This document shows positions 16,981 to 26,055 of a stretch of 52,799 bases of DNA, piece after piece. The stretch lies in contig NZ_CAJHOF010000014.1 of NCBI RefSeq assembly GCF_905120465.1, positions 1 through 52,799 of the forward strand, in the 5' to 3' direction. The DNA comes from Campylobacter majalis (lineage in GTDB: Bacteria; Campylobacterota; Campylobacteria; Campylobacterales; Campylobacteraceae). The notes below the pieces were generated by a model. That model was not told where the DNA came from and did no database searches. It worked only from the letters and a program-made list of their open reading frames with translations. The stretch's first letter is position 1; each line of letters opens with the position of its first letter. The position numbers were made by a program, and so were the translations under genes.

Positions 16981-17517
16981 ATGAAACATTTTATTATAAA
17001 ATTTGGTACTCAAATTTATATTTTTTCAGCAGTTTCTCCGATTATTATCGTTTTTTTGCTGAAAAATCATTTGCCTTGCTATGCCCTTGGTCTTTTTATT
17101 TTCTCTTTTATTTATTCAAATTTATTTTTAATACTACGCTTAAAAGATCATGGAAAAGAAAGCACCATGTGTGATTTTATTGAGATTGCAGAGCCAAAAT
17201 TTGTGCCTATATATGTTGCATATTTTGTTATAGCTTTAAGCATAGATAATACGGACGTGGAGTTGTTTATGATAATTTTTACTGGGGTTTTTATTTTAAT
17301 TCAAAGATGCAAATTTAGTTTTTTTAATCCATTTGTTCTTTTTGGTTTTAACTTTTATGAAGTTAGCATCAAAGGTGGAAATATCCCAGATGATCCAAAA
17401 AAAGAGTATTCTAATTATAGATTATTTTTAATGTCAAAACAGAAAATAAAAACAAGTGATAGGCAATTGAATAATTTAATAAAACTAAATGATTTTACAT
17501 TTTTACAAAAGGATTAA
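16981..17517 (+). CDS. four-helix membrane protein, KwaA-like candidate
   Basis: A 178-residue protein with about four hydrophobic segments (roughly 10-27, 33-51, 75-88, 92-108) and a soluble C-terminal tail (NYRLFLMSKQKIKTSDRQLN). It starts three bases after purB and ends one base before a DUF4868-like gene. In the Kiwa antiphage system KwaA is a four-helix inner-membrane protein of similar size encoded just before the DUF4868 protein KwaB. The assignment rests on that arrangement and topology and not on a conserved motif. The DNA is much more AT-rich than purB, which suggests transfer. Confidence 0.5.
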   Translation: MKHFIIKFGTQIYIFSAVSPIIIVFLLKNHLPCYALGLFIFSFIYSNLFLILRLKDHGKESTMCDFIEIAEPKFVPIYVAYFVIALSIDNTDVELFMIIFTGVFILIQRCKFSFFNPFVLFGFNFYEVSIKGGNIPDDPKKEYSNYRLFLMSKQKIKTSDRQLNNLIKLNDFTFLQKD

Positions 17518-17518
17518 A

Positions 17519-18325
17519 ATGGGTGAAATTTCAATATTTGGTTCAGGTAAAAAGAAATTTTATAAGGTTGCAACTGCTAATATAAAAAATATTTGGAACT
17601 ATAACAAAATAGACAATCTAAAAAAGATTGACTTTATGCAAGAAAAAGGAAGTTATAAACTAGAAGAAGATGAGATATTTTTTATTAAGCTAAATAAAGA
17701 TGAAAGTCTTTCTGTAAGCAACCTATTAAACACAACAAGTGCTAATGATATTAGCAAAAAGTATCTTTTGGATTTAGAATATGTTTTTGTTATCAAACAA
17801 AATAAAATCTTTTTTCAAAGAATTTTTAAAACCAATCTGATAGACAAGCCATTTTGGATTTTTTCAGATACCGCAACACTGCATACAAAAGATACTGTGC
17901 TTGTATTACAGAATAGAACTGATATTGCTTTTATGAATGATAAAATTTACTTTTTTAAATTTAGTGACTTAACAGCGGTTTTTAAAAATTTATCACACTA
18001 TTATAGAGAGGCAAGTAAAGAAGATTTGCAGATATTTAGAGCAAATAAAATAATAGATATTGATCCAATTTTGAATTTAGAAAAACTACCAAAGACCTCG
18101 CTTCAAAAAATCGCACAAATTATTGATAATCTACAAATCTTAAATGAAAATTTTAAAATTTATAAGCAATATGCTGATGAATATGTTGAAATTTTTGATG
18201 ATAATAAAATTAAAATTGTAACCAAACAAGATATTGATAGTTTACATAATATTATATTTCAAAAATATTTTCAAACTACCATTAATACTGAAAAAAGGGT
18301 AGCTAATTCATTTCAGAAACTTTAA
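17519..18325 (+). CDS. DUF4868 (KwaB-like) protein, candidate Kiwa component
   Basis: ATG at 17519 behind an AAAAGGA site is preferred over an upstream start at 17489 that overlaps the previous gene; the product is 268 residues. It has alternating strands in the middle (YVFVIKQNKIFFQRIF, then a VLVLQNRTDIAFMNDKIYFF segment leading to LTAVFKNL), which is the layout I associate with DUF4868: a record of a fixed set of strands, then 'iDf...iyi.n...FE..f'. The C-terminal part is helical. Known Kiwa KwaB proteins use this domain and bind DNA, limiting phage replication. No similarity search was run. The gene is one base after its partner, thus co-translated. Confidence 0.55.
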   Translation: MGEISIFGSGKKKFYKVATANIKNIWNYNKIDNLKKIDFMQEKGSYKLEEDEIFFIKLNKDESLSVSNLLNTTSANDISKKYLLDLEYVFVIKQNKIFFQRIFKTNLIDKPFWIFSDTATLHTKDTVLVLQNRTDIAFMNDKIYFFKFSDLTAVFKNLSHYYREASKEDLQIFRANKIIDIDPILNLEKLPKTSLQKIAQIIDNLQILNENFKIYKQYADEYVEIFDDNKIKIVTKQDIDSLHNIIFQKYFQTTINTEKRVANSFQKL

Positions 18326-18566
18326 TTTTTGACTATTTGAGCTTTGGACCCAAAATTTAGAAGCTATAACTATTGTCCCAGGTGAGTAGCATTTGTCTTT
18401 TGCCAAATATTTGACGACCTTTGTTTATGCTACTTGTAATGTTAAGAGCGTAGCTCATTGTGCTTAATATTACTTTAAGATAATTAAAAATTGAGCTAAA
18501 AATTATTTCATAAGGCAAATTTTGCTAAATTTTTCGCCACAAAAGACAAAATTCTAAGGACATCAC

Positions 18567-18930
18567 TTGCTAAACGCCACCTACACCATCGCCCTACTCG
18601 TAGGTTCAAACATCTTTATGACCTTAGCGTGGTGTGGACACCTGAAATTTAGCACTAGCCACTTCACGCTTTTTAGTGTCATCGCCATCAGCTGGTGTGT
18701 GGCGTTTTTAGTATTGCTTTCAAGTTCCAGTCAATTGCGTAGGCTACACCGCAAACGGTGGGAGCTTCGATCTTTGGTAGTTAAAAGTCATGCAAAAGAT
18801 CACATCGTTAAGCATTTTTACCATCTTTACATTTGTAGTTTTTTGCTACGAGAGTCTGCGACTAAATCACATCATCGGCTTTGTATTTTTGGTATTAGTA
18901 GTATCTTTTATATTAAAAAGTGAAAATTAA
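18567..18930 (+). pseudogene. frameshifted DUF486 membrane protein gene
   Basis: The N-terminal part (IALLVGSNIFMTLAWCGHLK, then a VIAISWCVAFLV helix) is typical of the small four-helix DUF486 family. After about residue 52 the match moves to another frame: VGYTANGGSFDLW, a TAG stop, LKVMQKITSLSIFTIFTFVV and a final helix ending ILKSEN. So at least one frameshift and one stop break it. A TTG stands where the start should be, with AAGGA before it. The ancestral stop overlaps the next ATG (TAATG). Confidence 0.82.
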
Positions 18931-21137
18931 TGGAATTAAATTTAAATAAATCAGATAATTTTGTTCAAAATCATAAAAAATTACAAGAAATTTTTGGCGA
19001 CAACAAAGTTAAATTTAGAAATGAGATAGGAGTTGATTATACAAAACGAGTGCATATCGTGCAAGATGTTGATCAAATTAACATGGTAAAGAATGAGCAA
19101 TTGCAAGATATTTTACAACAAGATATTATAGAATTTCATGAATGTAAAAACTTAGGCTATGTACTAATAAATGATTTTAAGAATATAGCATTTAAAAACT
19201 GCAAAATTGAAATATTTGAATCTCGTAAATCAGATACTGAAATAAAAGAGAATTTAACATTTTTAGATTGCGAATTTTACTCTATGAATGAAAATATAGT
19301 TTTGAATTCAACAAATTTTAAAAATATCATATTTAAAGATTGCATTTTTAATTCAAGCATAAAAATAAGCGGCTCTAAATTTGAAAATTTTATCTTTGAA
19401 AATTGCGATGTTAATGGTAAATTTATTGCTAATGATTGTATCTTTGAAAATGCAAATTTTAAAGATAGCCATTTTTATGATATTGTAAATTTAAAAAATA
19501 GTATTTTTAAAAACAATGTCTATTTTAATAACTCCATATTTAATAAATTTGCTGATTTTCATGAGTGTGAATTTAAAAATACAGCCTCTTTTTATGGGGT
19601 TACGTTTTGCCAAACACCGAATTTTAGCAGTGTATCTTTTGATAAAAAAGCGATTTTAATCAACATGGCTTTTAATTCAAAAACTTTTGATGATATTAAA
19701 CGAGATTGTGACGAAGAAGCAAAAAATAGACTTAATGACGATAAACATACAAATAAACCAGAGCAAGAGATTTATACAAAAGTATATTCAGATTTTCGAA
19801 GTTCATTTGCCCTGCTTAAGCATACGCTAAATAGCAGCGGAAATTTAATAGATGCAAGTAATCACCACAAAGCCGAGTTATATTGCAAAGAGATGGAATT
19901 AGAATGCAGTCTAGGCATCAAAAAATACACCGCCAAACAACAAAATAAACAAGATATGTATATACAAAGAACAGATAAGCAAGATATAAATATAATTAGA
20001 TTTTTTAAATTTATAAAGTTTATAATATTAGTATTAATATTAATATTAATATGGTCTATAAAATCAATGTTTAATATTTTCAGGAATACTGCAAAGTTTA
20101 TATTATATCTTTTATTATTTACAATATTCACTATATTACTTTATCTGTTTTCTACAAAAAAATGTGCTTGGAAAAGAAAAATTTTAATTAGCATTAATAA
20201 ATTAAAAATAAATAATTTCACGCTATGGTTTGATTATATGGTTTTATATTTATACCGCAATACCAGCAATCATCATACAAATTTAAATAAAATTTTTAAT
20301 TTTACTATCTTAATGATAGCAACTTATGGATTAAATTTGCTATGCACTTATAATTTTAACTCTTTTGTCATACAACAAGGAATGGAAGCTATATATACTA
20401 TTCTAAGTATTATCTTGATTGGTTGCCTTGCCATCCTAGTGGCATCTAATAAGAAAAAAATACATTTATTAAGTATTCGGGCAATTGTATTTTTAAGTCT
20501 TGTTTTTACAATGATCACTTTACCATTGCAACATATATCATATGTAACTTTCGGCATTTTGATGTATGGCTTATTTACCTTTTTGGCATTTTACTTGTTT
20601 ATGCAAAAAAGCAAAATTGCAATCATAATCACAAAAACTGTTTCATATGTTATTTTGGTTTCTGTTTTACTTATTCATCCAGAGCTTATAAACCCAACGC
20701 TAAATATTTTTAACAAAGAAAATATGCAAAATCAACTTTTATTAGAAGAAATCAATAAAGCAAACTATGAAATTTTATCAAATTTAACAAGGCTATCCTT
20801 TAGAGATTGCGACTTAAAAAGCGAGACAAAATTTGATGAAGGTAGCATAATAAATCAAAGAGAAATTATCATAGCCAATAAAGAAACTTTAGAGAATATG
20901 TTTGATTTGCTATTTGCTCCAAAATCAATAGATAATTTTACAGGCAATAAAGATGATTTTATTAAAACAAAAACAATCGTAGAAAATCAAGACATTTATC
21001 TTAAAATTTACAATGCTATAAAACTAGACAAAATCAACTCACAAACATACAAATCCACATATATTTTATACATTCTCGTAATGATTTTGTGTTTGTATTC
21101 ACTTACAAAAACGGCAAGGAAAAATTCTGTGATGTAA
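18930..21137 (+). CDS. pentapeptide-repeat protein with C-terminal membrane domain
   Basis: A 735-residue protein of unknown role. Residues ~85-250 form a pentapeptide-type beta helix with Phe/Ile at five-residue spacing (e.g. IIFKDCIFNSSIKISGSKFE, and CIFENANFKDSHFYD). Next comes a conserved-looking helical module near 285-330 (FRSSFALLKHTLNSSGNLID, then HKAELYCKEMELE). From ~365 there are about seven membrane helices, then a soluble part (615-700) and a last helix. There is no signal peptide, so the repeats face the cytoplasm. It starts on the stop of the dead DUF486 gene without a clear ribosome site. Very AT-rich; likely acquired. Confidence 0.75.
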   Translation: MELNLNKSDNFVQNHKKLQEIFGDNKVKFRNEIGVDYTKRVHIVQDVDQINMVKNEQLQDILQQDIIEFHECKNLGYVLINDFKNIAFKNCKIEIFESRKSDTEIKENLTFLDCEFYSMNENIVLNSTNFKNIIFKDCIFNSSIKISGSKFENFIFENCDVNGKFIANDCIFENANFKDSHFYDIVNLKNSIFKNNVYFNNSIFNKFADFHECEFKNTASFYGVTFCQTPNFSSVSFDKKAILINMAFNSKTFDDIKRDCDEEAKNRLNDDKHTNKPEQEIYTKVYSDFRSSFALLKHTLNSSGNLIDASNHHKAELYCKEMELECSLGIKKYTAKQQNKQDMYIQRTDKQDINIIRFFKFIKFIILVLILILIWSIKSMFNIFRNTAKFILYLLLFTIFTILLYLFSTKKCAWKRKILISINKLKINNFTLWFDYMVLYLYRNTSNHHTNLNKIFNFTILMIATYGLNLLCTYNFNSFVIQQGMEAIYTILSIILIGCLAILVASNKKKIHLLSIRAIVFLSLVFTMITLPLQHISYVTFGILMYGLFTFLAFYLFMQKSKIAIIITKTVSYVILVSVLLIHPELINPTLNIFNKENMQNQLLLEEINKANYEILSNLTRLSFRDCDLKSETKFDEGSIINQREIIIANKETLENMFDLLFAPKSIDNFTGNKDDFIKTKTIVENQDIYLKIYNAIKLDKINSQTYKSTYILYILVMILCLYSLTKTARKNSVM

Positions 21138-21157
21138 AATTAATAAATACGTATAAG

Positions 21158-21185
21158 TTGTTTAAAATATATCATAAGATACAAT
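21158..21185 (+). promoter_or_regulatory. nrdA promoter candidate
   Basis: TTGTTT (21158-21163) and TACAAT (21180-21185) are separated by 16 bases, about 28 bases before the TTG start of nrdA. This would free nrdA from the accessory genes upstream. Confidence 0.35.
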
Positions 21186-21212
21186 ATATAAAAATTTAAA
21201 TAAGGGCATATA

Positions 21213-23585
21213 TTGAAAGTAGTAAAACGTAACGGCAGGACTGAATTATTAGACATTAGTAAGATCAAAAAATACACAAGCGAAGCGGTGGAGGGATTAG
21301 AAAACGTAAGCCTAAGTGAGCTTGAAGTCGATGCAAAAATCCAGTTTCGTGATATGATCACGACCGAAGAGATACAGCAAACTCTCATAAAAACAGCAGT
21401 CGAAAAGATCGACATCGATCGCCCAAACTGGACGTTTGTTGCGGCAAGGCTATTTTTGTATGATTTGTATCACAAAGTGACTGGATTTAGCGGCTACAAT
21501 CACCTTCGCGAATACCTAGAAAAGGGCGAAAAAGCAGGTCGCATCGTGCCAGGACTAAAAGACAAATACGACCTTGATGACCTAAACTCTCACATCAAGC
21601 CTGAGCGAGATTTGCAGTTTGCCTATCTCGGGATCAAAACCCTTTACGATCGCTATCTTATCAAGGATCAAAATGGTGCACCAATCGAGCTTCCTCAGCA
21701 TATGTTCATGGCGATTGCGATGTTTTTAGCACAAAACGAGCTTGATTCTCAGGGCTGGGCGAAGAAATTTTACGATCTTATTAGCAAATTTGAAGTCATG
21801 CTTGCCACGCCAACACTTTCAAACGCAAGAACTCCGCGCCACCAGCTAAGCTCATGCTACATAGGATCAACACCTGATAACATAGAAGGAATTTTTGATA
21901 GCTACAAAGAGATGGCGTTGCTGTCAAAATTTGGCGGAGGCATTGGCTGGGATTGGAGCAAGGTTCGTGCGATGGGCGGTAGCATCGACGGACACAAAAA
22001 CGCAGCTGGTGGCATCATACCATTTTTAAAAGTAACCAACGACATAGCCGTTGCCGTCGATCAGCTAGGCACTAGAAAGGGTGCGATAGCCGTGTATATC
22101 GAGCCGTGGCATATGGATGTGGGTGACTTTATCGATCTACGCAAAAACTCAGGCGAAGAGCGTCGCCGTGCACACGAGCTTTTCCCAGCACTTTGGATAA
22201 ATGATCTGTTTATGAAAAGAGTGCAAGAAAATGGGCTTTGGAGCTTGTTTGACCCAGCTCAAACGGCTGATTTGTGCGATCTATACGGTGAAGAGTTTGA
22301 AAAACGCTATGTTGAGTATGAAAACGATGAAAATATACAAAAAAATACATTAAGCGCAAAAGAACTTTGGAAGAAAATTCTTACAAGCTACTTTGAGACA
22401 GGCATGCCGTTTTTAACATTTAAAGATAATGCCAACCGTGCCAATCCAAACGACCATACAGGCATTATCAGAAGTTCAAATCTATGCACTGAAATTTTTC
22501 AAAATACCGATCCAAATTACTACAAAATCAAACTTACATTTAGCGACATGAGCGTAGCTTTGTATAACGAAGAAGACGACGTAACCACCGATGTTGGCAT
22601 CACCAAAAAGGCTAAAAAACTATCCGCTCTTGATAGTGTTGGCGGCAAACAAATTTTCATAGTTGAAAAAGAACCGATTGAAGGCAAAACCGCCGTTTGC
22701 AACCTAGCAAGTATAAATTTAAGCAAGATAAATACACCGCAAGACATCGCACGTACCGTGCCTGTGGCCGTGCGTATGCTAGATAATGTAATTGATTTAA
22801 ATTTCTATCCGCATATTAAAGTTAAACACACCAACCTTGACACTCGTGCGATAGGACTAGGCGTCATGGGCGAGGCTGAGATGTTAGCCACAAAACAAGT
22901 CAAATGGGGCAGCTACGATCACCTAGCACTCATCGATAGCATAATGGAAAACATCAGCTATCAAGCGATCTATGCAAGCTCAAATTTAGCCGTTGAAAAG
23001 GGCAAATATCCAACATTTGAAGGCTCAAAATGGAGTAAGGGAATTTTTCCGATAGATAGTGCAAATGAAAATGCAAAAGCTCTGGTAAATCGCGGTGGGC
23101 TTTTTGATGAAAACAGTTGTGACTGGGAAAAACTCCGCACCAAAGTAAAGGCTGATGGCATGAGAAACGGATATCTTATGGCTATCGCACCGACTAGCTC
23201 GATCTCTATCCTAGTTGGCACAACTCAGACCATCGAGCCTGTGTATAAACGCAAGTGGTTTGAACATAACCTAAGCGGTATGATACCAAACGTCGTGCCA
23301 AACCTAAGCCCTGACACATGGCAGTATTACACCCCAGCCTACGAGCTAGATCAGCGTGTGCTAATCAAAGCTGGTGCGATCCGCCAAAAGTGGATAGATC
23401 AAGGTCAGAGCTTAAATATATTTATGAGTCTTGATAAGGCAAGTGGTGGCTATCTAAGCGAAATTTACACCCTTGCGTGGCAGCTCGGACTAAAATCAAC
23501 CTACTATCTAAGAAGCGAAAGCCCAGACAGCGAAAAGGTAAATAACGTAGCCGACAGAAGTATCGAATGCGAGGGTTGTCAGTAA
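21213..23585 (+). CDS. nrdA: ribonucleoside-diphosphate reductase, alpha subunit (class I)
   Basis: Reduces ribonucleotides to deoxyribonucleotides together with a beta subunit not in this window. The 790-residue protein has an N-terminal ATP-cone (about 1-90), the thiyl/active-site residues near SSNLCTEI (the loop Asn-x-Cys-x-Glu near 424-429), LSSCYIGS near 214 holding one of the redox cysteines, and a terminal CEGCQ pair that shuttles electrons. The TTG start at 21213 with an AAGGG site gives the natural MKVVKRNG beginning. In C. jejuni it directly follows purB. Confidence 0.96.
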   Translation: MKVVKRNGRTELLDISKIKKYTSEAVEGLENVSLSELEVDAKIQFRDMITTEEIQQTLIKTAVEKIDIDRPNWTFVAARLFLYDLYHKVTGFSGYNHLREYLEKGEKAGRIVPGLKDKYDLDDLNSHIKPERDLQFAYLGIKTLYDRYLIKDQNGAPIELPQHMFMAIAMFLAQNELDSQGWAKKFYDLISKFEVMLATPTLSNARTPRHQLSSCYIGSTPDNIEGIFDSYKEMALLSKFGGGIGWDWSKVRAMGGSIDGHKNAAGGIIPFLKVTNDIAVAVDQLGTRKGAIAVYIEPWHMDVGDFIDLRKNSGEERRRAHELFPALWINDLFMKRVQENGLWSLFDPAQTADLCDLYGEEFEKRYVEYENDENIQKNTLSAKELWKKILTSYFETGMPFLTFKDNANRANPNDHTGIIRSSNLCTEIFQNTDPNYYKIKLTFSDMSVALYNEEDDVTTDVGITKKAKKLSALDSVGGKQIFIVEKEPIEGKTAVCNLASINLSKINTPQDIARTVPVAVRMLDNVIDLNFYPHIKVKHTNLDTRAIGLGVMGEAEMLATKQVKWGSYDHLALIDSIMENISYQAIYASSNLAVEKGKYPTFEGSKWSKGIFPIDSANENAKALVNRGGLFDENSCDWEKLRTKVKADGMRNGYLMAIAPTSSISILVGTTQTIEPVYKRKWFEHNLSGMIPNVVPNLSPDTWQYYTPAYELDQRVLIKAGAIRQKWIDQGQSLNIFMSLDKASGGYLSEIYTLAWQLGLKSTYYLRSESPDSEKVNNVADRSIECEGCQ

Positions 23586-23606
23586 AATTTAGAAATTTAT
23601 TAAAAA

Positions 23607-23626
23607 CTAGCCCGATTTTGGGCTAG
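23607..23626 (+). terminator. hairpin after nrdA
   Basis: Arms CTAGCCC and GGGCTAG with a six-base loop, 22 bases past the nrdA stop and followed by AAATTTG. Likely terminator, though the T run is short. Confidence 0.5.
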
Positions 23627-23795
23627 AAATTTGATAAATTTAGAAACCTACATAAATGGCACAAAATTACAAAAGCCATGATTTTTCACAAAATAAAATT
23701 TAATTTTTGAAACATTTTAAACAAGTAAGCTATTAAAATTTAATCCACAAAAAGCATGTTATAGCAGGTTCAATCTCACAAAATTTCTATTATTT

Positions 23796-23820
23796 TAGGC
23801 TTACCTTTTGAGTAAGCCTA
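23796..23820. terminator. bidirectional terminator between nrdA and the MBL gene
   Basis: Nine-base arms TAGGCTTAC and GTAAGCCTA around a seven-base loop, with T-rich flank on the left and AAATTT on the right. It ends 25 bases before the stop of the convergent minus-strand gene. Confidence 0.6.
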
Positions 23821-23845
23821 AATTTACAAGCACAAAATTACACGC

Positions 23846-24667
23846 TTAAAACTCGATTTTATCTCCATCATTTGGCACGATAGCGTTTTTTATACTCTCG
23901 GTTTTGATAAATTCTCTAAGCTCATCACGACTTAGCATTGCGTGATTTACAGCGTCCATATGAACGGAGATGATTAGCGAGTTTGGCATCAGTTCACTTG
24001 CCATTTTCACATCATTTTTGCCCATGATAATGCTCTCATTTTCAAAGCCAAGCACCTGAGCGTAGCCGGTGTTTAGCACGATGATTTCAGGCTTGTGCTT
24101 GATAAATGCCTTATTTACATCAGCCGTCCAGATCGTATCACCCACCACATAAAGGCTCTTGTGAGTATCTGCCTTAAACACCACACCCATTGCATCACCT
24201 AAAAGCTCACCAAGCCCAGCATTCGCATACATCTGCGTGCTACCGTGTGCTCCGCCCGTCTTATGAAGTTCTACACCCTTAAAATTTACGCTTTCAAAGA
24301 TGATTGTAATATTTTTAAAGCCCTGAGTTTTGAGTAGTTTTTTATCCTCGCTGTGCTGAACAAATATCGGCATATCCTTTGGTATAAGCTCTTGTGCCGC
24401 CTTATCCCAGTGATCATCATGCGTGTGCGTAACAACAACTGCATCAACGCCTTTTAGTATCTCATCTGTGCTAAATGGCAAGTGCAGTCTTGGATTACGC
24501 AAGTGGCTATTTACCGTCCCCACAAAGCCCTCGTAAGCATCCTTTGGTGCAAGATATGGATCTAGCAAAAATGTAACTCCAGCGTAATTTATCTTTGCCG
24601 TGGCGTTTCTAATGTGCGTAAAGCTATCATTTGCAACTAAATTTAAGCCAAAAAATAGGGCAACCAT
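23846..24667 (-). CDS. periplasmic metallo-beta-lactamase-fold hydrolase
   Basis: The 273-residue form starting MVALFFGLNLVAND has a metal site HTHDDHWD near 101-108, further ligand regions GGAHGS and GDTIWTAD, and a late H in SVHMDAVNH, so it is a zinc-hydrolase of the UlaG-like branch. The N-terminus is a signal peptide lacking its basic part; eight codons upstream the same frame reads KLNKFLL preceded by ATA (24689-24691), and the AAAGGA site sits nine bases before that ATA. Translation may thus start at ATA, or at the ATG at 24667. Substrate unknown. Confidence 0.85.
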   Translation of the reverse strand: MVALFFGLNLVANDSFTHIRNATAKINYAGVTFLLDPYLAPKDAYEGFVGTVNSHLRNPRLHLPFSTDEILKGVDAVVVTHTHDDHWDKAAQELIPKDMPIFVQHSEDKKLLKTQGFKNITIIFESVNFKGVELHKTGGAHGSTQMYANAGLGELLGDAMGVVFKADTHKSLYVVGDTIWTADVNKAFIKHKPEIIVLNTGYAQVLGFENESIIMGKNDVKMASELMPNSLIISVHMDAVNHAMLSRDELREFIKTESIKNAIVPNDGDKIEF

Positions 24668-24807
24668 GAGTAGAAATTTGTTTAATTTTATGCATTTTCC
24701 TTTAACATTTATAAGTTTAATTGTAAAGTATCAATCTAAATTTTAGCTTAAGCGTATTTAATCGAATAAACCTTAAGCACATCGAACTAATTTTAAGCTT
24801 ACTAGGC

Positions 24808-24813
24808 TATAAT
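24808..24813 (+). promoter_or_regulatory. lpxB -10 box
   Basis: Perfect TATAAT 23 bases before the lpxB ATG, just upstream of the divergent MBL gene's own control region. Confidence 0.5.
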
Positions 24814-24835
24814 TTAGCCAAAAACTTGGATAAAA

Positions 24836-25882
24836 ATGGGAAAAATTTTAATCTCTTCGCTTGAGCCGTCAGCTAATTTACATCTAGCTGAAATTTTAAA
24901 ACACCTAAGCAAAAATGACGAAATAATGGGAATTTTTGATGAGCGTTTTGGCACACCGTTTATGAAAAGCTCAGAATTTTCAGCGATGGGCTTTATAGGG
25001 GTAGCTAGATTATATCTCAAAGCCAAAAAGGCCATCACTCATATGACGCAACTTGCTAAAAAAGCCGATGCTGTGCTTCTTATAGATAGTCCAGCATTTA
25101 ACCTACCTCTTGCCAAAGCAATAAAAAACGCAAACATAAAAACGCCAATCACCTACTACATACTACCAAAAGCATGGGCATGGAGACCAAGCAGAGCAAA
25201 AAAAGTACAGAAATTTTGCGACAATCTTGCTTCTATTTTTCCTTTTGAAAAGGATATTTATCCTAGTTCAATATACGTAGGCAACCCTCTCTTAGACGAG
25301 TTAAAATTTCAAAAAACAAGCTTTAAAGAGAGTGGGAAAATAGCCTTTTTGCCAGGCTCTAGAAAGGCTGAAATTTCAAGTTTAATGCCAATTTATCGCG
25401 ATGTAGCCAAGCAAATAAAAGATAAACAAAAGCTTTTAGTTGTGCCGCCATTTTTAACAAACAATATAGATGAAATTTACGGCGATGTAAGCGATTTTGT
25501 GATAGTTCATGATACGCCAAAAGCACTCTATGAAAGCGAGTTTGCCTTCATATGCTCAGGCACCGCCACACTTGAGGCTGCACTCATTGGCACTGCGTTT
25601 GTGCTGTGTTTTAAAGCAAAAGCAATTGATATATGTATAGCCAGACAATTAGTGAGTGTAAAACATGCAGGTTTGGCAAATATAATATTTGATTTTACAG
25701 GGCAAGACGCCTTGCATACTGAGCTTATTCAAGAGCAAGTTACGCCAAAAGCATTGCTTGATGATTATTATAATTGTGATAAGGAAAAATTTTTAAAAAG
25801 TTGCATAAATTTAAGAGAATATTTAGGCAGTGGCAGCAGTAAAAATGTGGCTGAAATTTTAAAAAATAACAAATTGCTTTAA
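24836..25882 (+). CDS. lpxB: lipid-A-disaccharide synthase
   Basis: Joins lipid X to UDP-2,3-diacylglucosamine, giving the disaccharide core of lipid A. The 348-residue protein begins KILISSLEPSANLHLAEILK, corresponding to the family's GExSGD-type start, and carries IDSPAFNLPLAK, FLPGSRKAEI and CSGTATLEAAL motifs of GT19 glycosyltransferases. Length is slightly short, as in other Campylobacter. The lpxB-greA order matches C. jejuni. Confidence 0.95.
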   Translation: MGKILISSLEPSANLHLAEILKHLSKNDEIMGIFDERFGTPFMKSSEFSAMGFIGVARLYLKAKKAITHMTQLAKKADAVLLIDSPAFNLPLAKAIKNANIKTPITYYILPKAWAWRPSRAKKVQKFCDNLASIFPFEKDIYPSSIYVGNPLLDELKFQKTSFKESGKIAFLPGSRKAEISSLMPIYRDVAKQIKDKQKLLVVPPFLTNNIDEIYGDVSDFVIVHDTPKALYESEFAFICSGTATLEAALIGTAFVLCFKAKAIDICIARQLVSVKHAGLANIIFDFTGQDALHTELIQEQVTPKALLDDYYNCDKEKFLKSCINLREYLGSGSSKNVAEILKNNKLL

Positions 25883-25926
25883 ATTTCTTAAACGACTAAA
25901 TGCTGAGATTGTTATTTAAGAAATTT
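25881..25926. other. long inverted repeat after lpxB
   Basis: Twelve-base perfect arms (AAATTTCTTAAA / TTTAAGAAATTT) spaced by 22 bases, beginning at the lpxB stop. It may act as a weak terminator or attenuate read-through to greA. Confidence 0.4.
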
Positions 25927-26055
25927 AAAGTCGTGTTTTAGGCTTATATTTAGTGATTGTAAGTTGTGAAGCCAAAAAGCACAACAAAGCACATAAAAAT
26001 AGCCTAATTAATAGCAAGACAAATGAGTAAATTTAACCACAACAAAGGATGATTA

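Noticed and set aside
17489-17518. Earlier start for the KwaB-like gene
   Set aside because: It would overlap the preceding gene's coding end and lacks a ribosome site; the ATG at 17519 has AAAAGGA at good spacing.
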